A DNA stretch of 25,851 nt from Verrucomicrobia bacterium UBA3063 (GTDB taxonomy: Bacteria; Verrucomicrobiota; Verrucomicrobiia; Methylacidiphilales; Verrucolacustridaceae). The notes beneath the pieces are model-generated. The model saw only the letters and a program-made list of their open reading frames with translations. It did no database searches and was not told where the DNA came from. Location: positions 5,345 to 31,195 of the forward strand of contig DFCD01000116.1 of the NCBI GenBank assembly GCA_002366885.1, written 5' to 3'. Of the stretch, positions 1-7,799 are shown piece after piece. A program made the translations under genes and the position numbers. The first letter of the stretch is position 1, and every line of letters begins with the position of its first letter.

Positions 1-110
1 CGGATGCCGCAAAAATCCACACACCATCCTTCTTTGGATACATTCTGCGCTACACCCTGCCCATTCTCCTTCCCATCCTGATTCTGGCCGGATGGCTGTT
101 TGTCCGCTGA
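1..110 (+). CDS. C-terminal end of a membrane transporter (partial, possibly sodium:neurotransmitter symporter family)
   Basis: The open frame enters from the left edge and stops at TGA 108-110. The visible 35 residues start with a short polar stretch, then FFGYILRYTLP, then a hydrophobic helix rich in Leu/Ile and ending GWLFVR. A final transmembrane helix preceded by an aromatic 'FxxYIxRYxxP' segment is typical of the last helix of bacterial NSS/SNF transporters. With so few residues the family assignment is a guess; that it is the tail of an integral membrane protein is better supported. The gene runs in the same direction as malQ, 49 bases upstream of it. Confidence 0.5.
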   Translation, partial: DAAKIHTPSFFGYILRYTLPILLPILILAGWLFVR

Positions 111-137
111 TTTCCCCCCTTCCCCGCACTTGGCTTT

Positions 138-153
138 CCGCTTTTAATTTGGC
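138..153 (+). promoter_or_regulatory. Putative -10-type promoter box of malQ (shared 16-bp motif)
   Basis: CCGCTTTTAATTTGGC ends 6 bases before the malQ ATG. The same box, with one mismatch and the same 6-base spacing to the start codon, precedes the WG-repeat gene (3284-3299). TAATTT (145-150) would be the -10 hexamer, but no good -35 lies 16-18 bases upstream. There is no Shine-Dalgarno sequence, so the mRNA would be leaderless or nearly so. Confidence 0.4.
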
Positions 154-159
154 GCACGC

Positions 160-1686
160 ATGAATTTCCCACGAGCCGCCGGCATTCTTCTTCACCCTAC
201 CTCCCTGCCGGGTCGGCATGGTATCGGGGAAATCGGGCCGGAAGCCCACCGCTGGTTGACCCACCTGCACGGCATGTCCCAGCGGCTTTGGCAGGTGCTC
301 CCCCTCGGGCCAACCGGTTACGCCGATTCCCCCTATCAGACCCTCTCGACTTTTGCCGGCAACCCCATGCTGATATCCTTCGAATCCCTGCTCGAGGATG
401 GACTGTTGCTGGAGAGCGATCTCGGAAATTTTCCCGTGTTTCCTGGGGAACGGGTGGAATACGGGCCTGTCATCGCCGCGCGTGTACCCATACTGGAAAA
501 GGCCGCCCGCTCCTTCGCCCGCCGTGCCTCCGCCCAACTCAAGGCGGGACTGGCCCGTTTTGAGGAGGAGCACCACGCTTGGCTGGACGACTATGCCCTT
601 TTCACCACCCTAAAAAAACACCATGGAAACGGTCCCTGGGTGGAATGGCCATCACCCCTGGTCCGGCGGGAGCCGAAAGCCCTTCAGGAGGCGCGCCGGG
701 AACACGCCACGGGAGTCCGTCAGGCCAAAATCCTCCAGTTTCTTTTCTTTCACCAATGGGATGCCCTCCGACGTGAGGCCCGGGCCCGCGGTGTTTCCAT
801 CATTGGAGATGTGCCCATTTTTGTTGCTCACGATAGTGCGGACGTCTGGTGCCGGCCCGATCTTTTTTATCTCGGCCCCGACCGCCGCCCCACCGTGGTG
901 GCAGGAGTCCCCCCCGATTACTTCAGCACAACGGGCCAACGCTGGGGCAACCCGTTGTATCGCTGGGACGTCCATGAAAACGAGGGATACGCATGGTGGA
1001 ACTCACGCCTCCGCTCCGCTTTTGCCCTTTATGACATCGTGCGGATCGACCATTTCCGCGGTTTTGCGGGATACTGGGAGATCCCCGCCAGCGAACCCAC
1101 CGCCGCCAAGGGAAAGTGGGTTGCCGGTCCGGGACGAAGGATCTTTGACGCGGCCCGGGGGGTCCTCGGGGATATGCCCATCCTTGCGGAGGATCTCGGT
1201 GTGATCACCCCGGACGTGGAACAACTCCGGGACGGTCTCGGTTACCCCGGCATGCGCATTCTGCAGTTTGCCTTTGGCGACGATCCCAAGGCCGCCGATT
1301 TCCGACCGGAAAGTTACCCCAAAAATTGCGTTGTCTATACCGGAACCCATGACAACGACACCACGGTCGGCTGGTATCACAGCGGGCCCGGGAAGGATTC
1401 CACGCGGAGCGCCGATCAGATCGAGCGGGAGCGGCACAATGTGCGCACCTACCTGCGCTGCGACGGCTCGCAAATCCATTGGGACCTGATTGCCCTTGCC
1501 TTACGATCCCCAGCGGACACGGCCCTTTATCCCCTGCAGGACGTGCTGGGACTGGGCTCCTCCAGCCGGATGAACGTGCCCGGAAAGGAGGGCGGAAACT
1601 GGTCCTGGCGGTTTTCCTGGGATCAGCTCACTCCGGAAATCGAGCAGAGGTTGGGCCGGCTGACCCGCGAGGCCAAACGAGCCTGA
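160..1686 (+). CDS. malQ: 4-alpha-glucanotransferase (amylomaltase, GH77)
   Basis: 508 aa, the usual length for bacterial amylomaltase/disproportionating enzyme. It transfers alpha-1,4-glucan segments between maltodextrins in the cytoplasm, in glycogen/maltodextrin metabolism. Hallmarks read in order: GILLHPTSLPG (8-18); PLGPTGYADSPYQ (48-60), part of the sugar-binding cleft; GDVPIFVAHDSADVW (216-230); RIDHFRG with the nucleophile Asp297; AEDLG with the acid/base Glu344; and GTHDNDT with Asp398. The spacing of the three acids matches the Thermus amylomaltase family. The start is ATG 160, because the family-typical N-terminus begins a few residues later. No Shine-Dalgarno is visible. The gene ends 3 bases before the convergent gene at 1690, with no terminator between them. 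Confidence 0.96.
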   Translation: MNFPRAAGILLHPTSLPGRHGIGEIGPEAHRWLTHLHGMSQRLWQVLPLGPTGYADSPYQTLSTFAGNPMLISFESLLEDGLLLESDLGNFPVFPGERVEYGPVIAARVPILEKAARSFARRASAQLKAGLARFEEEHHAWLDDYALFTTLKKHHGNGPWVEWPSPLVRREPKALQEARREHATGVRQAKILQFLFFHQWDALRREARARGVSIIGDVPIFVAHDSADVWCRPDLFYLGPDRRPTVVAGVPPDYFSTTGQRWGNPLYRWDVHENEGYAWWNSRLRSAFALYDIVRIDHFRGFAGYWEIPASEPTAAKGKWVAGPGRRIFDAARGVLGDMPILAEDLGVITPDVEQLRDGLGYPGMRILQFAFGDDPKAADFRPESYPKNCVVYTGTHDNDTTVGWYHSGPGKDSTRSADQIERERHNVRTYLRCDGSQIHWDLIALALRSPADTALYPLQDVLGLGSSSRMNVPGKEGGNWSWRFSWDQLTPEIEQRLGRLTREAKRA

Positions 1687-1689
1687 AGC

Positions 1690-3219
1690 CTACTTGATCC
1701 AGCTCGGGTCCTGAACGACAAACTGGAGCTTGCCCTTGTAAAGACCAAGCTCACCCAAAAACCTCATCGTTTTTCCCTTCGGCTCAAGCCTCAGGGTATC
1801 CTTCAGGTTTTTATCGAAGGAATGAAGAGAATAGGTTTTACCATCCACCTCAACTTCGAGAGGTCGAATCTTGGAAAAAATGGCATCGACAACGAAAATC
1901 TCCCCTAAGGCCTTGGCCAAATCCTCCGGGGCGGCATCCTTGAGCTCCGAGGCGTTTCGGAGCTTTTCACGATCCACCCGATCATAACCAACCTTGAGGG
2001 CCTCCTTGGGCGGAACTGAACTCCAAGCATGGGCTGGAAAGGAGGGCACCTCACCTGCGGCAACCATGAACTTTGCGGCTACCGGAAAGTGATCGCTGGC
2101 TCCCCAGCCGGGCCCGTAGTTGGTCCAGCGCCAGGGAAGCTCCAGCGCACCCTGAGCATTGACACCGGGAATGATGATTTGCGTAAAAGTGGCGGGAACA
2201 TAGTCCACCCCCTTGCCATCCCCCAGTCCGCGGCTTACCAAAAGCTGAATGAGGGTCCCCCATTCCCCCCCAAACTCGTCCGAAAAACGCTTTTCCGGTG
2301 GCAACTCAAAATAGAGGTTGTAGAGGTCCGCGCTATCCGATTGGGAAAAGATGCCCGCATCGCCTTGGGAGCCGAGGACGTCCTGCAGGGCCGTTTTCGA
2401 CAGGAAAGGATACCGCTGCCCCTGGTTGTATTGGGTGTTGAAGTCGCCGCCGATGATGACATCCGCGTGGGGATTTTCCTGGAAAATCTGATCGAGGCGG
2501 TCCCGCAGGGTCTTGGCGTTGCCCAGCCGGACGTTTTCCATGGCCGGATTGCCCGCCCCGCTTTTCCAATGGTTGGCCAGGACGATCAATGGGTGACCGT
2601 CCACATCCAGCTTGGCCTCCAAAATCCCCCGGGCCCGGTCCGTAGGATGGGTCTTGTGATCCAGACAAGGGAAACGGGTGAGGATCCCAACCTTGATGGC
2701 CGTTTCATGCTCTGCGGTGCCCGCAGGAACCTCTCCGACAAGAATCGTGTACCCCTTCAGGCCCTCATCCTCCAAGGCCTTGACCAGCCAGGCCTCCACC
2801 GGCAACCCGCGCATTTCGTCGTTGAGCTCGGTCGTAAGCATTTTTTCGTATGTGGTGCCAACGTACTTGCCCAGAAATGCGCTCATGTCGGCGACGGTGG
2901 AATCGGGGGTTTGGTCCGCTTCCAGCTCGTTCAGGATCACCACATCGGGACCCGCGCCGTTGTTCACAGATTTCAGTACCCTGCTAATGGTCTTTAATTT
3001 CCGCAAAAGCTTGCCCGGGCCGTAACTATGGGGATCGCCCGGGACCTCAGCGTAATCGTCGTATGGGGCGACCCGGTCGATATCCATGAGGTTCTCAACG
3101 TTGTAGGCCATAACGGTAAAAGTCCGGGCGGAGGAGGCCGCGTTAGGCTCCTTTGACCAGACCGGGAAAACAGCGGAAAAGCAGAGGAGGAATATTCCCG
3201 GGAAGGACCTGACGGCCAT
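1690..3219 (-). CDS. Secreted endonuclease/exonuclease/phosphatase (EEP)-family protein with a C-terminal OB-like region
   Basis: 509 aa. A signal peptide occupies residues 1-22 (hydrophobic core FPGIFLLCFSAVFPVW), so export is expected. EEP-fold motifs are present in order: MAYNVEN with metal-site Asn40, ILNELE with Glu98, ANHWKSG with His217, GGDFN with Asp259/Asn261, and ASDHFPV with Asp376/His377. These are the residues of DNase I/ExoIII-like phosphodiesterases that cleave phosphodiester bonds using a divalent metal. The region after about residue 430 is extra and ends GLYKGKLQFVVQDPSWIK, which looks like an OB-fold strand pattern seen on secreted nucleases; that reading is inference. The substrate (DNA, RNA or a phospho-compound) cannot be told. 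There is no Shine-Dalgarno before the ATG; a weak TAGAGT box on the minus strand (plus 3226-3231) lies 6 bases upstream of the start. Confidence 0.85.
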   Translation of the reverse strand: MAVRSFPGIFLLCFSAVFPVWSKEPNAASSARTFTVMAYNVENLMDIDRVAPYDDYAEVPGDPHSYGPGKLLRKLKTISRVLKSVNNGAGPDVVILNELEADQTPDSTVADMSAFLGKYVGTTYEKMLTTELNDEMRGLPVEAWLVKALEDEGLKGYTILVGEVPAGTAEHETAIKVGILTRFPCLDHKTHPTDRARGILEAKLDVDGHPLIVLANHWKSGAGNPAMENVRLGNAKTLRDRLDQIFQENPHADVIIGGDFNTQYNQGQRYPFLSKTALQDVLGSQGDAGIFSQSDSADLYNLYFELPPEKRFSDEFGGEWGTLIQLLVSRGLGDGKGVDYVPATFTQIIIPGVNAQGALELPWRWTNYGPGWGASDHFPVAAKFMVAAGEVPSFPAHAWSSVPPKEALKVGYDRVDREKLRNASELKDAAPEDLAKALGEIFVVDAIFSKIRPLEVEVDGKTYSLHSFDKNLKDTLRLEPKGKTMRFLGELGLYKGKLQFVVQDPSWIK

Positions 3220-3268
3220 CCCAGCACTCTACTCGGCAGAAGATGCCCTAGGAAACAATTTCGGTCCC

Positions 3269-3296
3269 TTGACGCGTCCACGACCGCTTTTAATCT
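3269..3296 (+). promoter_or_regulatory. Promoter of the WG-repeat gene
   Basis: TTGACG (3269-3274) and TAATCT (3291-3296) are separated by 16 bases, a good sigma-70-type pair. The -10 is embedded in CCGCTTTTAATCTGGC (3284-3299), nearly identical to the box before malQ. The start codon follows only 9 bases after the -10, so transcription would start at or within a few bases of the GTG. Confidence 0.55.
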
Positions 3297-3305
3297 GGCC
3301 TGCAG

Positions 3306-5420
3306 GTGCCGATTTCCCTTATCGCCAGACATGGTTGTGCGGTTGCTTTCCTTTTCTTTTTCCCCGGGGGATGGACTTTTGCGCAATCGGATTCCGGCGT
3401 GGACCTTCGCCCCAAAAAGGCCCTCTGGGGCAGCTATGGTTACGTCAATTCCACGGGAAAATATGTCCTCGAGCCCCAATACGAAAACGCCCTTCCTTTT
3501 TCCGATTTTCTCGCTGCCGTCAAAAAAAACGGCCGCTGGGGTTATATCAACGGCGAGGGAAAATTCATTATCGAACCCTCTTTCGAGGACGCCTACCTGT
3601 TCAGTGAGCAGACCGCTGCCGTCAAACTCGATGGCAAGTGGGGCTTCATCAACCGGGCGGGAAAATTTCTCATTGAGCCGAAGTACGAGGACGCAGCCCT
3701 ATTTCGCCAAGGGCTGGCCGCGGTCAAATGGGATGGGAAATGGGGGTTTGTCGCCAAAACCGGGGAAATGATCGTTCCTCCCCGTTTTCAGCAGGTTTAT
3801 TTTTTTCAGGAGGACCGTTGCGGCGCATGGACCGATGGGAAGTGGGGGTTTATCGACCGCCGGGGAGAGTTCGTGATCCCCCCCAAATATGACGAGGTGC
3901 TGGCCTTTTCCGAGGGACTGGCGGCGGTGAATCTTGGCGGAAAGCTTGAGGGGGAGATTTTTGGGGGCGGAACCTGGCGTTTTGTGAACGCCGAGGGCCG
4001 GGAAGTGATCGCGGAGGCCCTTGTCTCCCACGCCTCCCCCGCGAGCACCGCCACGTCCCGGGTCGGCACCGAGGGCCGACAGGATGCGAAAGCGGAGATT
4101 CTCGGCGTGGAAAACGGGTTTCAATCCGGCAGGGCACGCATCCTTCTTGGCCCCCACATTATCAACGGGGAATCCCGAAGCCCCTGCTGGGGATACATCG
4201 ATAACGAAGGAAACTGGTTGGCGGACGGGGCAACCACGATCCCCCTCAATTTCTCGACCTACACACCCGGAGAGGGCTTCACCTTCGAATCCGACCTTCT
4301 CGGGAGCAAGGGTTCCCCCGCCGATGTGCTTCAGACGGCGCGCACCGCGGAAAGTCTGGGGAAGGCCTACGAGCAGATCGAGGCGATCCAGCAGGAGGCA
4401 GACGAACAATTTGCCGCCGCCGAGCGGGCCGAGGAATTAGGCGACAAGGAAGCCGCCGCCGCGGCACGCCAGCTTGGAAAGGAACGAAAGGAGGAGGCCC
4501 TGCGGCTCCGCAAGGAAACAGAAAGGCGGGGCGGCGACTCCAATGCCAACTCCCTGAAGTACTTCGAGCAGGCCTTGAAAATTTACCAAGATTTCGCGAA
4601 GGAAAACCCCGATGATTTCCGCAAAAACGAGGCTCAGTACAAGGCGGGGGAAATGCTGGAGCAGTTGGCCCGCTACTGGGATGCCTACGAGGCCTACAAG
4701 AAAATGGTCGAGGAGTCCTCCGCCAACCAGTACTGGGACCTGGCCATTGAGAGAATGTATGCCATCGGCAACGTTTTTCTCGCAGGCCAGCCACAAATGC
4801 TTTGGAAGATTCCCCTGCCGGCCGACATGAACAAGGTTGTCAAAATTTATGAAACCATCATCCGGGTCGCCCCGTTTGGCCCCTACGCACCGCTTGCCAC
4901 TTTCTCCTGCGGCCTGGCCCGGGAAAGGCAGAAAAAATGGCCGGAAGCCGTCAAGTTTTACGAGGACGTCCTCGATAAATATCCGAAAAACGACCTGATC
5001 GACGACGCGCAGTATCAGATCGGCTATGTGTGGATGAAGGCTGCACGCGAACCCGGGTACGACCAAACTGCGGCCCAAAAAGGCATTGAGGCCTTTCAGG
5101 ATTACCTCGCCCGGTTCAAGCGCAGCGACAAGACAGAACAGGCCGCCGAAAACATCGAGGCTCTCAAACAGAAACTCAGCGGAGGGACGCTTTCGGTGGC
5201 CCGTTTTTACGAAAAATCCGGAAACTATCCCGCTGCTGTTTTTTATTATAAGGACGTGATCAGCCAAAACCCCAATTCCTCCCACCGGAAGGAGGCCGAG
5301 GAAAAAATCAGAGTCCTGGAAAGCCTTATTTCCGAGGCAAAACGTCAATCCACCCCGCCGGACCGCTCGAAGATCAGTTTGCGGCAGAACCCTGAACCCC
5401 GTAATCTGCCGCCTCCATGA
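3306..5420 (+). CDS. Exported WG-repeat protein with C-terminal TPR/BamD-like domain
   Basis: 704 aa from a GTG; an in-frame stop at 3291-3293 leaves no other usual start codon upstream. A signal peptide covers residues 1-27 (core CAVAFLFFFPGGWTFA). Residues about 40-235 are five to six WG (KWGFI..G) repeats of about 34 aa, with one more WGYIDNEG unit near 294-303. Residues about 343-410 are Ala/Glu/Lys-rich and helical. From about 413 onward come tetratricopeptide-like helices (ALKIYQDFAKENP, AVKFYEDVLDKYP, AVFYYKDVISQNP), the pattern of the outer-membrane assembly factor BamD. No lipobox Cys follows the signal peptide, unlike classical BamD. It overlaps the next gene by 4 bases (ATGA). A periplasmic envelope-assembly role is inferred from the TPR part and the LptE-like partner; what the WG repeats do is unknown. 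Confidence 0.8.
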   Translation: MPISLIARHGCAVAFLFFFPGGWTFAQSDSGVDLRPKKALWGSYGYVNSTGKYVLEPQYENALPFSDFLAAVKKNGRWGYINGEGKFIIEPSFEDAYLFSEQTAAVKLDGKWGFINRAGKFLIEPKYEDAALFRQGLAAVKWDGKWGFVAKTGEMIVPPRFQQVYFFQEDRCGAWTDGKWGFIDRRGEFVIPPKYDEVLAFSEGLAAVNLGGKLEGEIFGGGTWRFVNAEGREVIAEALVSHASPASTATSRVGTEGRQDAKAEILGVENGFQSGRARILLGPHIINGESRSPCWGYIDNEGNWLADGATTIPLNFSTYTPGEGFTFESDLLGSKGSPADVLQTARTAESLGKAYEQIEAIQQEADEQFAAAERAEELGDKEAAAAARQLGKERKEEALRLRKETERRGGDSNANSLKYFEQALKIYQDFAKENPDDFRKNEAQYKAGEMLEQLARYWDAYEAYKKMVEESSANQYWDLAIERMYAIGNVFLAGQPQMLWKIPLPADMNKVVKIYETIIRVAPFGPYAPLATFSCGLARERQKKWPEAVKFYEDVLDKYPKNDLIDDAQYQIGYVWMKAAREPGYDQTAAQKGIEAFQDYLARFKRSDKTEQAAENIEALKQKLSGGTLSVARFYEKSGNYPAAVFYYKDVISQNPNSSHRKEAEEKIRVLESLISEAKRQSTPPDRSKISLRQNPEPRNLPPP

Positions 5421-5929
5421 AAAGCCTGGCCTTTTTCCCCGTTCTCGTGCTTTTGGCTTCCTGCGCAAATTACCAGGTGGGGAGCACCCCGAAAGCGCAG
5501 GCATTCAAGGACATCCGCCTCCTTTATGTGCCCACCGCAACGAACGAGACGGATGAAACTGCGGTTCCCGGCCCGGTCACCAACGCCATTCTGCAGGAAA
5601 TCGACCGAGACGGCACATATCGCCACGCCCGCAGGAAAGAGAGTGACGCCATCCTGGAAGTCACCGTTAAACGGATCGAGCGGACATCCATCCGGCAATC
5701 GACGGAACAGTTCCTGACCACTCTCCAGTACCAGCTTACCATCACCCTCGAGTATCGTCTCTACGACCTGAAGGAGAAAAAAGAAGTTCTGCCCAAGTCC
5801 CGGGTCAGTGGTTACACCACATTTTTTGTTCAGGGCGACCAAACAGAATCCCAGCGCCAAGCCCTGCCCCTTGCGGCACAGAAAGCCGCGCAAAATTTGG
5901 TGACGGCACTCGCCAACCGGGGATGGTAG
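5417..5929 (+). CDS. LptE-like outer-membrane lipoprotein
   Basis: 170 aa. A lipoprotein signal peptide ends in the lipobox LLASC (Cys16), followed by NYQVGS. The mature part resembles the LPS-assembly lipoprotein LptE: an early 'KDIRLLYVPTATNETDE' strand, 'VTNAILQEIDRDGTYRH', then 'SDAILEVTVKRIER' and a Tyr-rich beta segment (YQLTITLEYRLYD). LptE plugs the LptD barrel that inserts lipopolysaccharide into the outer membrane. The ATG overlaps the stop of the WG/TPR gene (ATGA), implying translational coupling. The sequence family is weakly conserved, so lptE is likely rather than proven. It ends 5 bases before the convergent PEP-CTERM gene. Confidence 0.65.
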   Translation: MKSLAFFPVLVLLASCANYQVGSTPKAQAFKDIRLLYVPTATNETDETAVPGPVTNAILQEIDRDGTYRHARRKESDAILEVTVKRIERTSIRQSTEQFLTTLQYQLTITLEYRLYDLKEKKEVLPKSRVSGYTTFFVQGDQTESQRQALPLAAQKAAQNLVTALANRGW

Positions 5930-5934
5930 AAATT

Positions 5935-6597
5935 TTAGCGGAAACGACGCCGCAGCAGTGCCACGGCACCCAAGCCGGAAATCAGGAGCAGTCCTGCCGA
6001 GGGCTCGGGAACTGAACTGACGCTATCAATGGAAAGGTTGTAACGCGTGCTTGCAGGATTGAAGGCCGACGCGGAGACCCCGATTTGCCAAGCAGCTGAG
6101 GCGCCGTCAAGGATCCAATCGGAATTGTCCGCCAAGTTAATGGTCACCTGGCGAAACTCCGTTGCACTGAGCGCCGAGGTATTGATCCCCCAGTCGTAAA
6201 CCCGATCGTTATTTCCAATCATGAAGAAGTTAATAGCCGAGGAGGAATTGTTCGGTTCCAAACGCAAGGAGACAAGAAAGCCGGTAATCCCGGACAAACT
6301 TAGGCCACGTCCGCCAAAGTCGTTATAGGCATCAACCGTGTAAGAGTAGGTAGTGAAAACCGGGAAAGGAGATTGATAGTCGACCGTGACAAAACCAGTA
6401 TCCACTAACCCTGGGATAGAGGCCACTGAAGCCGAATAGCTGGTGGTATAATTTGAAATAATATTTCTGGAGGGGTCGCCTGGATCCGTCCAATTGAAAC
6501 CCCTGACACTGGCAGAGAAATCATTAACCAAATTGGCACTATGTAGACTGGAGATCAGACTGAGGAGAACCGAACATAGGAGAGCGGATTTTTTCAT
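5935..6597 (-). CDS. PEP-CTERM sorting-domain protein
   Basis: 220 aa. The N-terminal signal peptide (MKKSALLCSVLLSLISSLHSA) and the C-terminal tripartite signal VPEPS, hydrophobic helix, RRRFR (196-220) are characteristic of proteins sorted by exosortase at the cell surface. The middle is Ser/Asn/Asp-rich with short beta-type stretches and no recognisable catalytic motif. The start is ATG 6597 rather than the in-frame ATG at 6651, because the signal peptide begins there and AAGAGA lies 8 bases upstream. Base composition is visibly less GC-rich than the neighbours, as often seen for variable surface proteins. No exosortase gene is in the window. The function is unknown. Confidence 0.85.
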   Translation of the reverse strand: MKKSALLCSVLLSLISSLHSANLVNDFSASVRGFNWTDPGDPSRNIISNYTTSYSASVASIPGLVDTGFVTVDYQSPFPVFTTYSYTVDAYNDFGGRGLSLSGITGFLVSLRLEPNNSSSAINFFMIGNNDRVYDWGINTSALSATEFRQVTINLADNSDWILDGASAAWQIGVSASAFNPASTRYNLSIDSVSSVPEPSAGLLLISGLGAVALLRRRFR

Positions 6598-6611
6598 TGC
6601 TAATCTCTTAA

Positions 6612-6640
6612 TATCTAAGCTCCTGTTTTTCAAGTAACAA
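6612..6640 (-). promoter_or_regulatory. Promoter of the PEP-CTERM gene
   Basis: Read on the minus strand, TTGTTA (6640-6635) and TAGATA (6617-6612) are 17 bases apart, about 15 bases upstream of the start codon. The spacing is canonical and the surrounding sequence is AT-rich. Confidence 0.45.
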
Positions 6641-6686
6641 TTAGATGCCAAAAAAACATCCTTAAGTCCTCATTCCAAGATGTTTA

Positions 6687-7799
6687 TCACCAATTCTCCA
6701 CCGGGCCTGTGGGAACCGGAATGGCCGATCGCTCTGCCCCAGGCCCGGTATCGCCGGCAAACACGACCTCCAGTTTGGCCGGTTGGAACGGGTCGCGGAG
6801 TTCTCCCTGCTCGTCCAGAAATTGCCGCCGCCACTGTCGGTAGTTTTCCAGAGCCTGGTCGTAATCGGCTCGACTCCGAATCAGGACCGCCTCCTTTTTA
6901 AAGCTGCTCGCCGGGCCAAATCTTCGCGCATACCAAGGCATCACCTTCCGAAACAAAACGCATCCCCTCTCCTCGCCGAAAAATTCGATGTTTCGCTCCA
7001 GATGCCGCGTCATCACCCGGATCCTCTCCTCAAAATCCGGCTCAGGCATCAGTTCCCCGGTTTCCAGATATTGGGCCGTGGCCCGAAAGATCCAGGGGTT
7101 GTAGAAAGCCCCGCGCCCCACGCTGACCCCTTGGCAACCCGTTTCCGCGAGCATCCGCTTCGCTCCCTGCGGCGTGGTCACATCCCCGTTGCCAATCACC
7201 GGAATTTTTCTCACCGCCCGAACCACCGCAGCAATGCCCTGCAAATTTACCAATCCGGAAAACCCCTGCTCTCTGGTTCTCCCATGGACAAAGATCGCAG
7301 AAATCCCAGCCTCCTCCAAAGCCCGCGCCAGATCAGGGGCGGTCAGATTTTTCTCATCCCATCCCAGCCGCATCTTGGCCGTCACGGGAATCTTTACTGC
7401 CGCCACCATGCCGCGCACCAACTCCGCCGTCTTGGCCAGTTCGGTCATCATGGCCGACCCTCCCCCCACCTTGCAGACCTTGCGAACGGGACACCCCATG
7501 TTGATGTCGACCGCGTTGGCCCCGAGATCCTCACATTTTTTTGCCGCATCCCGCATTTCCGATGGTACCGCCCCAAACAGCTGCACCGCCCAAGGACGGT
7601 CATCGGGCGAAGTCGCCACCAGCTCCAAGGCCCGTCGATGGTTTTCCAAGAGGGAGCGCGCGTTGACCAGATCCGTCGTGGCCAGTCCGCAACCACCCAG
7701 CTCCCGCACCACCCGGCGAAATGGCAAGTTGGTGTAACCTGCCAGAGGCGAAAGGCAGAGATTTGTAGTCAACTCGAGCGGCCCGACTTTCAATTTCAT
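6687..7799 (-). CDS. dusB: tRNA-dihydrouridine synthase (DusB type)
   Basis: 370 aa. An FMN-dependent enzyme that reduces specific uridines in the tRNA D-loop to dihydrouridine. Visible hallmarks: LSPLAGYTNLPFRR (16-29) at the FMN-binding start of the TIM barrel; DINMGCPVRK with catalytic Cys103; VTAKMRLGWD; VHGRTREQGFSG; VIGNGDV; and GVSVGRGAFYNPWIF in the phosphate-binding region, followed by the helical tRNA-binding C-terminus. The order and spacing favour DusB over DusA/DusC. The last 25 residues (after AKLEVVFAG) are a Pro/Gly-rich tail. Its ATG overlaps the stop of the dehydrogenase gene by 4 bases (ATGA), and tRNA-Ala lies further upstream on the same strand. Confidence 0.93.
   Translation of the reverse strand: MKLKVGPLELTTNLCLSPLAGYTNLPFRRVVRELGGCGLATTDLVNARSLLENHRRALELVATSPDDRPWAVQLFGAVPSEMRDAAKKCEDLGANAVDINMGCPVRKVCKVGGGSAMMTELAKTAELVRGMVAAVKIPVTAKMRLGWDEKNLTAPDLARALEEAGISAIFVHGRTREQGFSGLVNLQGIAAVVRAVRKIPVIGNGDVTTPQGAKRMLAETGCQGVSVGRGAFYNPWIFRATAQYLETGELMPEPDFEERIRVMTRHLERNIEFFGEERGCVLFRKVMPWYARRFGPASSFKKEAVLIRSRADYDQALENYRQWRRQFLDEQGELRDPFQPAKLEVVFAGDTGPGAERSAIPVPTGPVENW

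Noticed and set aside
2029..2997. 322-codon plus-strand frame inside the EEP-family gene
   Set aside because: Antisense shadow; the minus-strand protein has a signal peptide and all EEP motifs in order.
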